36,936 nt of DNA from JAVMKJ01 sp031732875 (GTDB lineage Bacteria > Pseudomonadota > Gammaproteobacteria > Competibacterales > Competibacteraceae), in the NCBI GenBank assembly GCA_031732875.1, contig JAVMKL010000071.1:1-36936 (forward strand), in the 5' to 3' direction. Of this stretch, positions 8,882 to 16,672 are shown piece by piece. The number at the start of each line of letters is the position of its first letter. Positions within the stretch are counted from its first letter, which is position 1. The position numbers and the translations under genes are program-made. Under the pieces are notes generated by a model that had not been told where the DNA came from, searched no databases, and worked only from the letters and a program-made list of their open reading frames with translations.

Positions 8882-8934
8882 ATTCGATCCTTGCTTGGCA
8901 GCGAGGGTACTCGTAGAGGGAAGGAGACGAACGT

Positions 8935-10083
8935 TTACCGCCCGATCATCGTTAAAAACTCGGTCTCATAAGCCCCCACCATTCGCTGAATAGACAACTG
9001 TTTTGCTCTATCCAATCCGCGCGCCGCCAGTACCTGCCGGTTGGCTGGCTCAGCCAGCAGCCTCAGTACCGCCGCCGCCAGCGCGTCCGGGTCGTCCGGC
9101 GGCGTTAGCACCCCGTATTCTCCACCTCCGAGTATCTCGCGGGGGCCGTAGGGACAATCGGTGGCAACCACCGTCGTGCCGCAGGCCAAGGCTTCCAACA
9201 GGGTGTAGCCGAAACCCTCGAACTGGCAGGTGTGGATGAACACATCGGCACGCCGCAGGTAGGGATAAACAGGATCGCGATGACCCAAAAATCGTACCGC
9301 GCCGGACAACCCCCAAGCAGCGACTTGCGTCTCCAATGCCGCCCGTTCCGGACCGTCGCCCAGAATCAGCAGAATCGCCGCCCGCGCGGCGTGAATCCGT
9401 CGGAATGCTTCCAGCAACAGACCAAGATTCTTTTCCGGAGCCAACCGGGCAATGGCGCAGAGCATGGGGGTTTCGTCCCCGTCCAGATCGGCAAGTTCCG
9501 GAATTTCAGCCCGCACGGCATGCGCGGCGGCCAAATCAATACCATTGGGAATAACCGCGATCCGGCCAGCGGGAGTGAAAAATCGCCGATGCAACTCATC
9601 GGCCGTGCCTTGCGAGGGGACAATCACCCGGTCGGCCAGCAGCGCGGTGCCAAACACCGCCGCCCACAGGAACAACCACCGCTGGAAACGGGGTTCGTGG
9701 TAACGCATGTATTCGAAAAAAGGCCCGCGGAAACTGGCTATCACCTTCATCCGACCGCCGCCCAAACGTCGGCCCAGCGCCACCAGTGCCGAGGGGTAAT
9801 GCATCATGCCAAGCGCCAAATCCGGTCGAACGTCTCGCAACAACTCCGCCGCGCGTCGGCCATCGGCCAGCAACTTGCGGCCATCCTCGAAACCGCCAGC
9901 CAACCCATAGACGGATGTATCTTGAAAGTCATCGTACTGAGGCGGTAGCAGAGGACGGAGGACCGCCGGCGCGGCCAGGGTCACGCGATCAAACAACCGG
10001 CGATCCAGATATTGCAGAAGATTGGCGGTAGTTCGCTCGGCACCACCGAACACATAGGCGATATGCAGAATCAGCAGGTGGAT
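8935..10083 (-). CDS. glycosyltransferase family 4; no canonical start codon for the full N-terminus
   Basis: A GT-B glycosyltransferase of about 382 residues. Its N-terminal strand and glycine loop read HLLILHIAYVFGGAERTT, and the C-terminal donor site has LCAIARLAPEKNLGLLLEAF, LILGDGPERAALE, VRFLGHRDPVYPYLRRADVF and FEGFGYTLLEALACGTTVVA (the E-x7-E motif). The first usual start codon is GTG 10053, which would begin MFGGAERTT and remove the whole first beta strand. Upstream there are only ATC, CAC, CTG and ATT codons back to the permease stop TAG at 10095-10093. A perfect AGGAGG (10094-10089) lies 5 nt before an ATC at 10083, which I take as the functional start, or as a mutated or misread ATG. 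The GT4 frame is the same frame as the permease. Confidence 0.85.
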   Translation of the reverse strand: MHLLILHIAYVFGGAERTTANLLQYLDRRLFDRVTLAAPAVLRPLLPPQYDDFQDTSVYGLAGGFEDGRKLLADGRRAAELLRDVRPDLALGMMHYPSALVALGRRLGGGRMKVIASFRGPFFEYMRYHEPRFQRWLFLWAAVFGTALLADRVIVPSQGTADELHRRFFTPAGRIAVIPNGIDLAAAHAVRAEIPELADLDGDETPMLCAIARLAPEKNLGLLLEAFRRIHAARAAILLILGDGPERAALETQVAAWGLSGAVRFLGHRDPVYPYLRRADVFIHTCQFEGFGYTLLEALACGTTVVATDCPYGPREILGGGEYGVLTPPDDPDALAAAVLRLLAEPANRQVLAARGLDRAKQLSIQRMVGAYETEFLTMIGR

Positions 10084-10092
10084 GATCGCCTC

Positions 10093-10893
10093 CTACAATA
10101 CATCGGCGAAACCCGGCTCCAGCCGGCGAAAGATTTGTATTCCCACGGCCAGCGCGCCCGCGGCGAACAGAATCAACCCGATCAACACGGCGGGTTCCGG
10201 CCAGACTCCGGCCAATACCGCGCCGTGATAAGCCTCGGCGAAGGCGGTAAATGGATTGAGATGGATCAAGCCACGAAACTCCTCCGGCACCAGCGATAGG
10301 GGGTAGAGCACCGGCGCGGTGTAGAAAATGATCGCCAGCAATAGCCCCAGCACCTGGGTGGTATCGCGCAAGTAAACGGTGAAGGAAGCCAACAGCAACC
10401 CCAAGCCGGCGGTCACCGCGAACTGGAGGCTCAGCAGCAGCAGCACCGTCAACCACGCACTCGCCGGCAACCCGCCCCGCCATACGGCGAACACGGCCAG
10501 GAACAAGAGATAGCTGAGTCCATGCACCAGAAATGCGGCGGCGGTGGCGGCCAGTGGGAATACTTGTACCGGAAAGTGGACCTTGCGGACGACATCGCGG
10601 CGGCCGATGATGGCGCTGGCGGCGCGGTTCAATCCATCCTGAAAGGCGAACCACGGCAACAGCGTCGACAACAGGAAGGCGATGAACGGCGTGTCCGCCA
10701 GCACCGAGCCCTCTGGAAACCGGGTACGCATGACCGTGGCGAACACCCACCAGTACAGCAGGATGAACAGGATCGGCTGCACGATGCTCCATAATACGCC
10801 CAAGAGAGAACCCGCGTATTGCTCGTGCAGTTCCCGCCCGACAAAGGGCGGGAACATCCGCAGCGCGCCGGGCAACCGCCGGATCAGTTTCAT
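10093..10893 (-). CDS. ABC-2 type permease, Wzm type
   Basis: A 266-residue inner-membrane protein, about the usual length for Wzm/TagG permeases. It opens with a cytoplasmic helix (RELHEQYAGSLLGVLWSIVQP), the amphipathic entry typical of the family, then six membrane segments. The motif LRDTTQVLGLLLAIIFYTAPVLYPLS and the following LNPFTAFAEAYHGAVL are classic for polysaccharide ABC-2 permeases. It would form the channel for the ATPase encoded at 6711-7865, moving a lipid-linked glycan across the inner membrane. The stop TAG at 10093 runs straight into the SD of the GT4 gene in the same reading frame. The coding sequence is GC-rich like the bulk of the window. Confidence 0.9.
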   Translation of the reverse strand: MKLIRRLPGALRMFPPFVGRELHEQYAGSLLGVLWSIVQPILFILLYWWVFATVMRTRFPEGSVLADTPFIAFLLSTLLPWFAFQDGLNRAASAIIGRRDVVRKVHFPVQVFPLAATAAAFLVHGLSYLLFLAVFAVWRGGLPASAWLTVLLLLSLQFAVTAGLGLLLASFTVYLRDTTQVLGLLLAIIFYTAPVLYPLSLVPEEFRGLIHLNPFTAFAEAYHGAVLAGVWPEPAVLIGLILFAAGALAVGIQIFRRLEPGFADVL

Positions 10894-10917
10894 CCGCCGC
10901 GATGCCCGCTACCACGC

Positions 10918-12678
10918 TCAGTAACGGGTGAAGGTTTTTTCAGCCACCTCATCGTAATACTCCCGATACCAGTCGTTATTCACGAATACCCAGGTTTCCG
11001 CAAACGAGATCGTCTTAAGCGGTTGGCTGATGGTCTTGCCGGACGAGCTCTTAAACTCGGGAACCGATACATCGATTTCGACTTGCACCCTGGCGATATT
11101 GCCCTTCTGGGTGATCTGACCAATCTGATAGCGATGATACTTGACCGCGCCCTTGTTGGAGAGATAGGCCCTGAAATCGCGCTTGTTGCGGTAGAAAGGA
11201 TCCATGAGAGCGTAAGTCGTTTCGTATTGACCGTCCTGCATGGCTTGCCAGTAGGTGGTCGCCCGTTCGCGCAACTTGGCTTCGGTCGCGCGGGACTGCG
11301 TTTCCGCCATTTTGAATTCCTCGGCGCCGCGCCGCGCCTCGTCCCACGTGAAGGCGTACAGGACGTAGTCCATGTCCTTTTGTTTCAGCAGGGAATCGTC
11401 TCTGTACTGCTCGGCGACCAGGAAGAAACGGTCTCCCCGCTTGAGCAGCACGCGGGGCTGCGGATCCAGGCCCAAATTCCAGACACCCGGCCTGGCCAGC
11501 GGCACCGCCGGCTCCCAGGTCGCGCCGTAGTCCCGGGAATAACTGACATAGACGTTGGGACGGATACCGCGCCAATCCTCCCACGCCAACAGGACGGTAC
11601 CCGGCTCCGCGCCCAGGGCCAGAACTGGATACTGCGCCCGAGTCAGTCGGAGGTCGTCGGGACGCACGGTCTGCGGCTTTTGCCAGGTCGAACCGTTATC
11701 CGTGGAGCGCACCACGTAGACGTTGTTTTTGCTGTCGGGATCGCGCAGTCGCCGGTTACCATCCAGCGCGATCAGGAGATGCCCTTTGTCGTCGGCGGCA
11801 ACGCTGAGGCCACCGACATCCAATCCACGCAGGTCTTCAATGGCGAACCGCTTCCAGGTTTGGCCCTTGTCGTCGGAGTAGACCCCTTCCAGCAACGGGT
11901 CGGCACCCTCGCCGTACTGTCCCAACCAGACCAGGAACCAGCGCTCCCCCGACTTGAAGGCTTCAAAAACCGGGGCGATCGGCGGCGCGTCGGTGATTTT
12001 CGTCACGGGGCCAAAATTTTTTTTGGCACGGTCGAACACGCGCTGGGTCATCGCCAGCTGGCCTTCGTGCGTCATCCAGGAAAATACCGGGATGACATCC
12101 CGGTCGACGATCCAGGCGGGATAACGACCCGGCATGACCCGTTCCACCGGCGACAGCGCCTTGCCGCCCTGCTCGACCGTACGGAAGTAGAGGTGGTATT
12201 TCTCCTTGCTGTCCGGATCGCCTTTTTCACCCAGCCAGAGCAGATATTCCACATCTCCGTCGCGCGCCAGCTTGAGTCGAGTCAGCGGTTCCGATTCCTC
12301 GCCGGCCACCACGACCGGCGGCGGCGCGATGCCGGTAGGGTCGAGCTTGGAGATCAGGTACAGATGCTTGCGTGGCAGCTTGTCTCGCCACAACAGGGCC
12401 AGCCCATCATCGACCGGCGTCATGGCCAGGCCGGATTGCTGGCGCGGCTGATCGGCGGCCCCCAATCCCAACTCGGCGCCATCGGGTCGCCGCACGTACA
12501 AGGTGTTGTCCGCCCCGTAATACGCGAACCAGGGGCTTTCCTTCCCGGAGAGCGCGAGATCCCAACCAGCGTACTGATCCGGGAGTTTCCCGTTCAACAC
12601 CATGGGATTGAGGGAGTCGGCCACCGCGGACGCCGCGACCAGCAATGCCCCCATCAGAGCCATCATCAGTTTCATCAT
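10918..12678 (-). CDS. exported Asp-box (BNR/sialidase-like) protein
   Basis: A 586-residue protein with a clear signal peptide (MMKLMMALMGALLVAASAVA). Three Asp-box repeats are visible near residues 266, 324 and 379: SDDKGQTW, STDNGSTW and SRDYGATW. They mark a beta-propeller of the sialidase type. I see no clear set of sialidase catalytic arginines, so it may bind rather than cleave sugars. From about residue 460 a helix (RATEAKLRERATTYWQAMQ) leads into an NTF2/SnoaL-like alpha-beta domain ending WVFVNNDWYREYYDEVAE. It is the first gene of the cluster that continues with the Wzm permease 24 nt downstream, which suggests a periplasmic or surface role in glycan recognition or processing. The SD is AAGGTAGG just before ATG 12678. 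An A8 run lies in the gene near 12018. Confidence 0.75.
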   Translation of the reverse strand: MMKLMMALMGALLVAASAVADSLNPMVLNGKLPDQYAGWDLALSGKESPWFAYYGADNTLYVRRPDGAELGLGAADQPRQQSGLAMTPVDDGLALLWRDKLPRKHLYLISKLDPTGIAPPPVVVAGEESEPLTRLKLARDGDVEYLLWLGEKGDPDSKEKYHLYFRTVEQGGKALSPVERVMPGRYPAWIVDRDVIPVFSWMTHEGQLAMTQRVFDRAKKNFGPVTKITDAPPIAPVFEAFKSGERWFLVWLGQYGEGADPLLEGVYSDDKGQTWKRFAIEDLRGLDVGGLSVAADDKGHLLIALDGNRRLRDPDSKNNVYVVRSTDNGSTWQKPQTVRPDDLRLTRAQYPVLALGAEPGTVLLAWEDWRGIRPNVYVSYSRDYGATWEPAVPLARPGVWNLGLDPQPRVLLKRGDRFFLVAEQYRDDSLLKQKDMDYVLYAFTWDEARRGAEEFKMAETQSRATEAKLRERATTYWQAMQDGQYETTYALMDPFYRNKRDFRAYLSNKGAVKYHRYQIGQITQKGNIARVQVEIDVSVPEFKSSSGKTISQPLKTISFAETWVFVNNDWYREYYDEVAEKTFTRY

Positions 12679-12749
12679 GACCTACCTTCGAAAACGTGCC
12701 GCGAGACCGCCGTTGATGGAAGCCACACTTCATGCCAATCGGAAAGGAA

Positions 12750-12776
12750 ACAAAAAGGGCCACCCGAAGTGGCCCT
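12750..12776 (-). terminator. rho-independent terminator after the secreted-protein gene
   Basis: On the minus strand AGGGCCAC, loop TTCGG and GTGGCCCT form an 8-bp stem (12776-12756), followed by TTTTTGTTT. It lies 34 nt past the stop of the gene ending at 12810 and separates it from the Asp-box gene cluster. Confidence 0.85.
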
Positions 12777-12782
12777 CCTGTT

Positions 12783-12802
12783 GCCGCGGTCCAAGCCGCG
12801 GC
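12783..12802. other. GC-rich hairpin just after the stop of the secreted-protein gene
   Basis: GCCGCGG and CCGCGGC form a perfect 7-bp inverted repeat around a 6-base loop, 8 bases beyond the stop codon and directly before the terminator hairpin. It could protect the 3' end of the mRNA against exonucleases; it has no T-run of its own. Confidence 0.6.
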
Positions 12803-12809
12803 GAAGGGG

Positions 12810-14096
12810 TTACTGATTGGTGCTCAGCACATCGGCCTGGATGTATTGAAGGGCGGTGTTGGTCTGAGCCGGGGGCCAAGGCAACGCACCCGCCGGATTC
12901 GCCGCGTTGAACGCCGCCAACCTGCCCAAATCGACCAGCGGGAACGGCGAGTTGAGCGTCTGGTCCTTGGTGATCTGGAACACCGGGAGCAGCGGGAAGG
13001 TCGGCACGCCGGGGTAAAGTACGCGCGCCTGCGACTCGCGGATCCCCTTCCGCAGCCAGAAGCCGTTGTTATAGGTGCCGCCACCGGCGTCCTGGCCATC
13101 CAGCGTGGCCGGCGGCTTGTCGTTATACTCCAACTTCAGCACGACGGCCTGACCGGATCTGACGGCGACGTTGGTCCACCCGCCGGAGTCGGCCAGGAAC
13201 TGCCGGGTGGCTTCGCTGATCATCGTGGGAACATCCACCTTGGCCACGCACACCACGGGCACAGCAATCTGGCCGGAGAACGGATTCTCGTCGCGATCAT
13301 ACATGACATCGGGCGCAGGGTTATCCGGAGAGTTCACCTGCAAACCGACGGTCGCGGCGATGGTGCCCGACAACTGGAAGGGAGCGACCGTCCCGATCGG
13401 CGTCACGAACAGCGAGGTCGTGACTTCCGCGAACGGCATGACCCCGATCGGAACCCAGTAATTGTCCGGATCGGCGTTGGCGGGAACCGGAACCAGCACC
13501 TCGCCGGCGTTCTCCACCCGGTCGGAGAAGTCATAGGGATTCCCGGCCGCAATAGCCTGCGTGGCCGGATCCCAAGCCACGATATCGGCCGCGTTATAGG
13601 CGCCATAACCCCAAACCGCACCTTCCGTGAATTGAATGATGAACGCCTCGCCATGAACATCCTGGCCGGCAAAGAACCGATCATTATTGTCGATCATCGC
13701 GAAGGCGCGGATCGGCTTCACGGTACGGAAGATCGCGAAGCTCTTGTCGTATACGGCCTTGGTCGACGCGGGCTCGAACAGCACGGCTTTCGCATCGCCG
13801 AACTGACCGCTGACGTCAAACGTCACGACGTCATTCGGGCTGGTGGGTTGCGAGTAGTTGGCCTCCACGCAACTCGTGCTGGCGCTGTCGGCGCCCTTCT
13901 TGTAATAGTACCGGTAGTGAAGATCCGGGACTGAAAAATCATCGTCGTTGACGGCCGTCAGGATGGTGGTTACCGTATCGGAAGCCACAACGTACGGGAA
14001 GAGAACTTCGTCAGCCTGCGCGGCGTTCATACCGACCACCGCGGTCCCCAAACTCACGGCCACGGCGGCTGCAATTTTATTCACCTTAAACTTCAT
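12810..14096 (-). CDS. secreted protein of unknown function
   Basis: A 428-residue protein. MKFKVNKIAAAVAVSLGTAV to NAAQA is a good Sec signal peptide, cleaved at about residue 28, so the mature form begins DEVLFPYVVASDTVTTILTA. The rest is rich in Val, Thr, Asn, Asp, Pro and Tyr with few Lys, looks all-beta, and has only two cysteines (SCVEAN and VVCVAK), which could form one disulfide in the periplasm. No known domain was recognised. ATG 14096 has TAGGAG about 8 nt upstream and is the first residue of the signal peptide; an upstream start at 14123 would spoil the signal. The gene has its own strong promoter and terminator, so it is a monocistronic unit that is probably well expressed. A surface or extracellular role and export by the neighbouring T2SS are inferences. 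Confidence 0.7.
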   Translation of the reverse strand: MKFKVNKIAAAVAVSLGTAVVGMNAAQADEVLFPYVVASDTVTTILTAVNDDDFSVPDLHYRYYYKKGADSASTSCVEANYSQPTSPNDVVTFDVSGQFGDAKAVLFEPASTKAVYDKSFAIFRTVKPIRAFAMIDNNDRFFAGQDVHGEAFIIQFTEGAVWGYGAYNAADIVAWDPATQAIAAGNPYDFSDRVENAGEVLVPVPANADPDNYWVPIGVMPFAEVTTSLFVTPIGTVAPFQLSGTIAATVGLQVNSPDNPAPDVMYDRDENPFSGQIAVPVVCVAKVDVPTMISEATRQFLADSGGWTNVAVRSGQAVVLKLEYNDKPPATLDGQDAGGGTYNNGFWLRKGIRESQARVLYPGVPTFPLLPVFQITKDQTLNSPFPLVDLGRLAAFNAANPAGALPWPPAQTNTALQYIQADVLSTNQ

Positions 14097-14224
14097 AGCG
14101 TCAGCTCCTAAGCGTTGGCACAAGACAAACCTGCAAGAAGGTTCCGGACCATTCCAAAAACAGTTCAGCGGTTACGCACACGCTTGTCTGTACGGTTATG
14201 GTAGACACGCCTCACTGCCTGTGG

Positions 14225-14252
14225 ATTTTACACAACAAAGTGTTGCTGTCAA
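14225..14252 (-). promoter_or_regulatory. sigma70-type promoter of the secreted-protein gene
   Basis: On the minus strand the -35 TTGACA (14252-14247, full consensus) and the -10 TAAAAT (14230-14225) are 16 bp apart. Transcription would begin near 14218, leaving a leader of about 120 nt before ATG 14096. This is the best promoter match in the window. Confidence 0.75.
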
Positions 14253-14296
14253 TACAGCAACCCAACAAATCAACTTCTTTTTCAGGATAAAATTGG

Positions 14297-14330
14297 GACC
14301 CACCCTAAGGGTCAAGCGTGATAAATCACG
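14297..14330. promoter_or_regulatory. two inverted repeats upstream of the promoter, possible operators
   Basis: ACCCT-A-AGGGT (14302-14312, widened by GACCC/GGGTC at 14297-14313) and CGTGAT-AA-ATCACG (14317-14330) are nearly perfect palindromes about 90 and 106 bp upstream of the expected start of transcription. The second resembles a CRP/FNR-type GTGA/TCAC pair but its spacing is 4, not 6. They lie in the AT-richer gap 14097-14446, which has no convincing gene, so a regulator-binding role is plausible but unproven. Confidence 0.4.
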
Positions 14331-14446
14331 GCAATTCCGAAAGTTAGCATTATATTTGTCATCCGGTTCGCCATATCGGGCCACGGTATGGCTGTTGCCA
14401 AAACACAACAAGCCCGTCAAAATCGCCACTGCGGCCGCCATCATCG

Positions 14447-16648
14447 TCAAACGATGGCTTCGATGAAGCTATCGCTTTGAATATAAATCGCTTTTGGCAT
14501 CTCGCCCGCCGCATGAAGCGCCCACATCGCCCAAAACGACCGTTCGAGGTCTCGAACGAAACGACCCGTATCGAATGGCGGCCCCGCCAGACGACGCTCT
14601 TGCAGGCACGTCCGCAGTTCCTCCAACCGCTCCGGTTTCCGCGCCAGCGAAACCGCCAATGCCTCAAACGCTTCCACATCTTCCGCAATCAATTCGAGCA
14701 ATCCTAGCGCGGTTAGGAGACTTGTGCAAACGCGGGATTGAAAACGGCTCCCCCGCAAGGTAAGGATCGGTAATCCCGCCCACAGGGCGTCGCTGGCCGT
14801 CGTATGAGCATTATAGATGAATGTATCGAGAAACAGGTCGGCCAATCGGTGCCGCTCGAGATGCTCGGCCTTGGGCAAGCGAGGCGCGAACACCAGCCGC
14901 GCCGGATCCACGCCGCGGTCCGCCGCGGCTTGACGCAACCGGTCGGCGCCGTCGTCGGTCAATAACCATAGCACACTGCCCGGTACTCGCATCAGAATTC
15001 GCATCCACGCCCCGAAGGTTTCCGGCTCGATCTTGCCGGGATGGTTGAAACAACAGTAGACGAAGGCGTCCTCGGGCAGACCCGCATCGGTCCGGGTCAT
15101 GCCCGTCGCCGCGATGGGTTGCTCGTCGTTGTTCACCTGATAGCAGGGCAGATAAACCGGACACTCGCTGAACCAGGGCCGCGACTCCTCCGGCAACACG
15201 ATCTGGTCCGCGATGAGATAAGGAACGTACTCCGCGCCCAGCGTACCGGGATAACCGAGAAAGCTCACCTGGACTGGCGCCGGCCGCAACGCGAACAGTT
15301 CCGGCCGCGCGAACCGGGTGTAACCATGCATGTCCACCAGGATGTGAATCCTTTCTTGGGCGACCCGCAACGCGGCATCGGCATGGCTCAATTCGGTCAG
15401 GTCCACGAACCGATCACACCCGTCGACGATATCCCGCCGGTACTCGCTGCCATCATCGGGACGCAGGCCAAACCCGACGATCTCGAACCGCGTCCGGTCG
15501 TGAACCCGGAACAGCTTGCGCGCCAGATGCGCGGTCGCGTGATTCCGAAAATCGCCGGATACGTAACCAATCCGCAGCCGGCCCTCGTCGGGGGCGGACG
15601 GCCATTCGATCCGCAGCCTCCCCCGGACCGGGGCCATGTGCGCCGCCACCGCGGCCGCCTGCGCGCGCGCCACCGCCATTTGCAGGGCAGGCGTAACGGG
15701 CAGCGTCAGCAAACGAAACGGTTCGATGCCAGCGACGAAACCATACCGCAAGGCATCGGCTGCGAAGTCCTCAATCCTCGCCAACACCACTGCGCGATCG
15801 GTCCAATCGCAGTGGGACTGGGCATCGAAAAACCCGATCAGATACAATCCCCGCGCCGTATAGCGCTTGGCCAAGCCATCCGGCTGGGTCTCGCCGGGCA
15901 ACCGCCAAGGCTCGAACATGGCTTCCAGGTGCCGGTGCGGATAATGCTTCCACAAATCCTGGAGGATCGCATCGGCCTCCTCGAATCGCCACAGCGCGGC
16001 CAGCGCCCGGGCCTTGACGCAGAGTGCTCCGAACCGGGTTTCCGGCGCGGCGAGCGGCCCCTCGATTCCCTCCAATGCCTCGGCAAAGCGCCCCAGGCGC
16101 ACTCGCAAGGTGGCGCGATGCAAACCCAGGGTCGGATCGGCCGGCGCCAGCGCCAGCGCCAGCGCAACGGCCTTCAACGCCTCTTCGAGCCGGCCGCCGC
16201 CGCCCAACAGCACCACTTTGGCCGACAGAGCCGCCACGCGACCGGTTGGGCCCAGATCGGACAGCGACAGCAGACGATCGCAGACGGCCAGCGCCTCCGC
16301 CGGCCGCCCCAGCCGGCGGAGCGCCTCGACCTGGTGCAACAACGCATCGGGATGGTTGGGAAACGATGCCAACATCCGAGCCGATGCCGCAAGCGCCTCC
16401 TCGGCGCGGTCGAGCGCCATGCAGGCCACGATTCGGCCCAGGAGGCACTCACCGTCATCCGGTCGCAACGCCAGGGCTTGGTCGAGCGCGTTCAATGCCG
16501 GCTCGAGTTCTCCCAATTCCCAGCAAATGCGCCCCAATTGCCGCCAAACATCGACATCGTCAGCCTGGGTCTGGCTGCGCTGCCGGTAGCGGGCTTGCTC
16601 CTGCTTGAGCCACACGCGGCGCAGCGCGGCTTGTGCTTGCGGTTGCAT
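14447..16648 (-). CDS. TPR protein with O-GlcNAc transferase (SPINDLY-type, GT41) domain
   Basis: A 733-residue protein. Residues 1 to about 215 are helical TPR units (VWRQLGRICWELGELEPALN, ALDQALALRPDDGECLLGRI, LLHQVEALRRLGRPAEALAV). The catalytic GT41 part begins at about residue 355 with LRIGYVSGDFRNHATAHL and includes ILVDMHGYTRFAR, PVQVSFLGYPGTLGAEYVPY, LIADQIVLPEE, CCFNHPGKIEPETFGAWMRI and, near residue 610, DTFIYNAHTTASDALWAGLP with the UDP-contact region. GT41 enzymes attach a single sugar, usually GlcNAc, to Ser/Thr of cytosolic proteins; bacterial members often act on flagellins, adhesins or unknown targets. Start ATG 16648 has GGGAGG 7 nt before it. It begins 24 nt after gspD, so it belongs to the secretion operon, suggesting that a secreted protein is the substrate (inference). 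Confidence 0.88.
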   Translation of the reverse strand: MQPQAQAALRRVWLKQEQARYRQRSQTQADDVDVWRQLGRICWELGELEPALNALDQALALRPDDGECLLGRIVACMALDRAEEALAASARMLASFPNHPDALLHQVEALRRLGRPAEALAVCDRLLSLSDLGPTGRVAALSAKVVLLGGGGRLEEALKAVALALALAPADPTLGLHRATLRVRLGRFAEALEGIEGPLAAPETRFGALCVKARALAALWRFEEADAILQDLWKHYPHRHLEAMFEPWRLPGETQPDGLAKRYTARGLYLIGFFDAQSHCDWTDRAVVLARIEDFAADALRYGFVAGIEPFRLLTLPVTPALQMAVARAQAAAVAAHMAPVRGRLRIEWPSAPDEGRLRIGYVSGDFRNHATAHLARKLFRVHDRTRFEIVGFGLRPDDGSEYRRDIVDGCDRFVDLTELSHADAALRVAQERIHILVDMHGYTRFARPELFALRPAPVQVSFLGYPGTLGAEYVPYLIADQIVLPEESRPWFSECPVYLPCYQVNNDEQPIAATGMTRTDAGLPEDAFVYCCFNHPGKIEPETFGAWMRILMRVPGSVLWLLTDDGADRLRQAAADRGVDPARLVFAPRLPKAEHLERHRLADLFLDTFIYNAHTTASDALWAGLPILTLRGSRFQSRVCTSLLTALGLLELIAEDVEAFEALAVSLARKPERLEELRTCLQERRLAGPPFDTGRFVRDLERSFWAMWALHAAGEMPKAIYIQSDSFIEAIV

Positions 16649-16672
16649 CGCAATCCTCCCAGTGCCCGTTCT

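Noticed and set aside
10819..12816. Plus-strand open frame of 665 codons antisense to the Asp-box gene
   Set aside because: The minus-strand protein has a signal peptide and Asp boxes; the antisense product has no recognisable feature.
14196..14450. Small minus-strand frame (84 codons) right after the OGT stop, with a hydrophobic N-terminus
   Set aside because: It starts with TTG without its own SD, runs through the promoter and palindromes of the next gene, and its second half does not look like protein. A small secreted peptide is not fully excluded.
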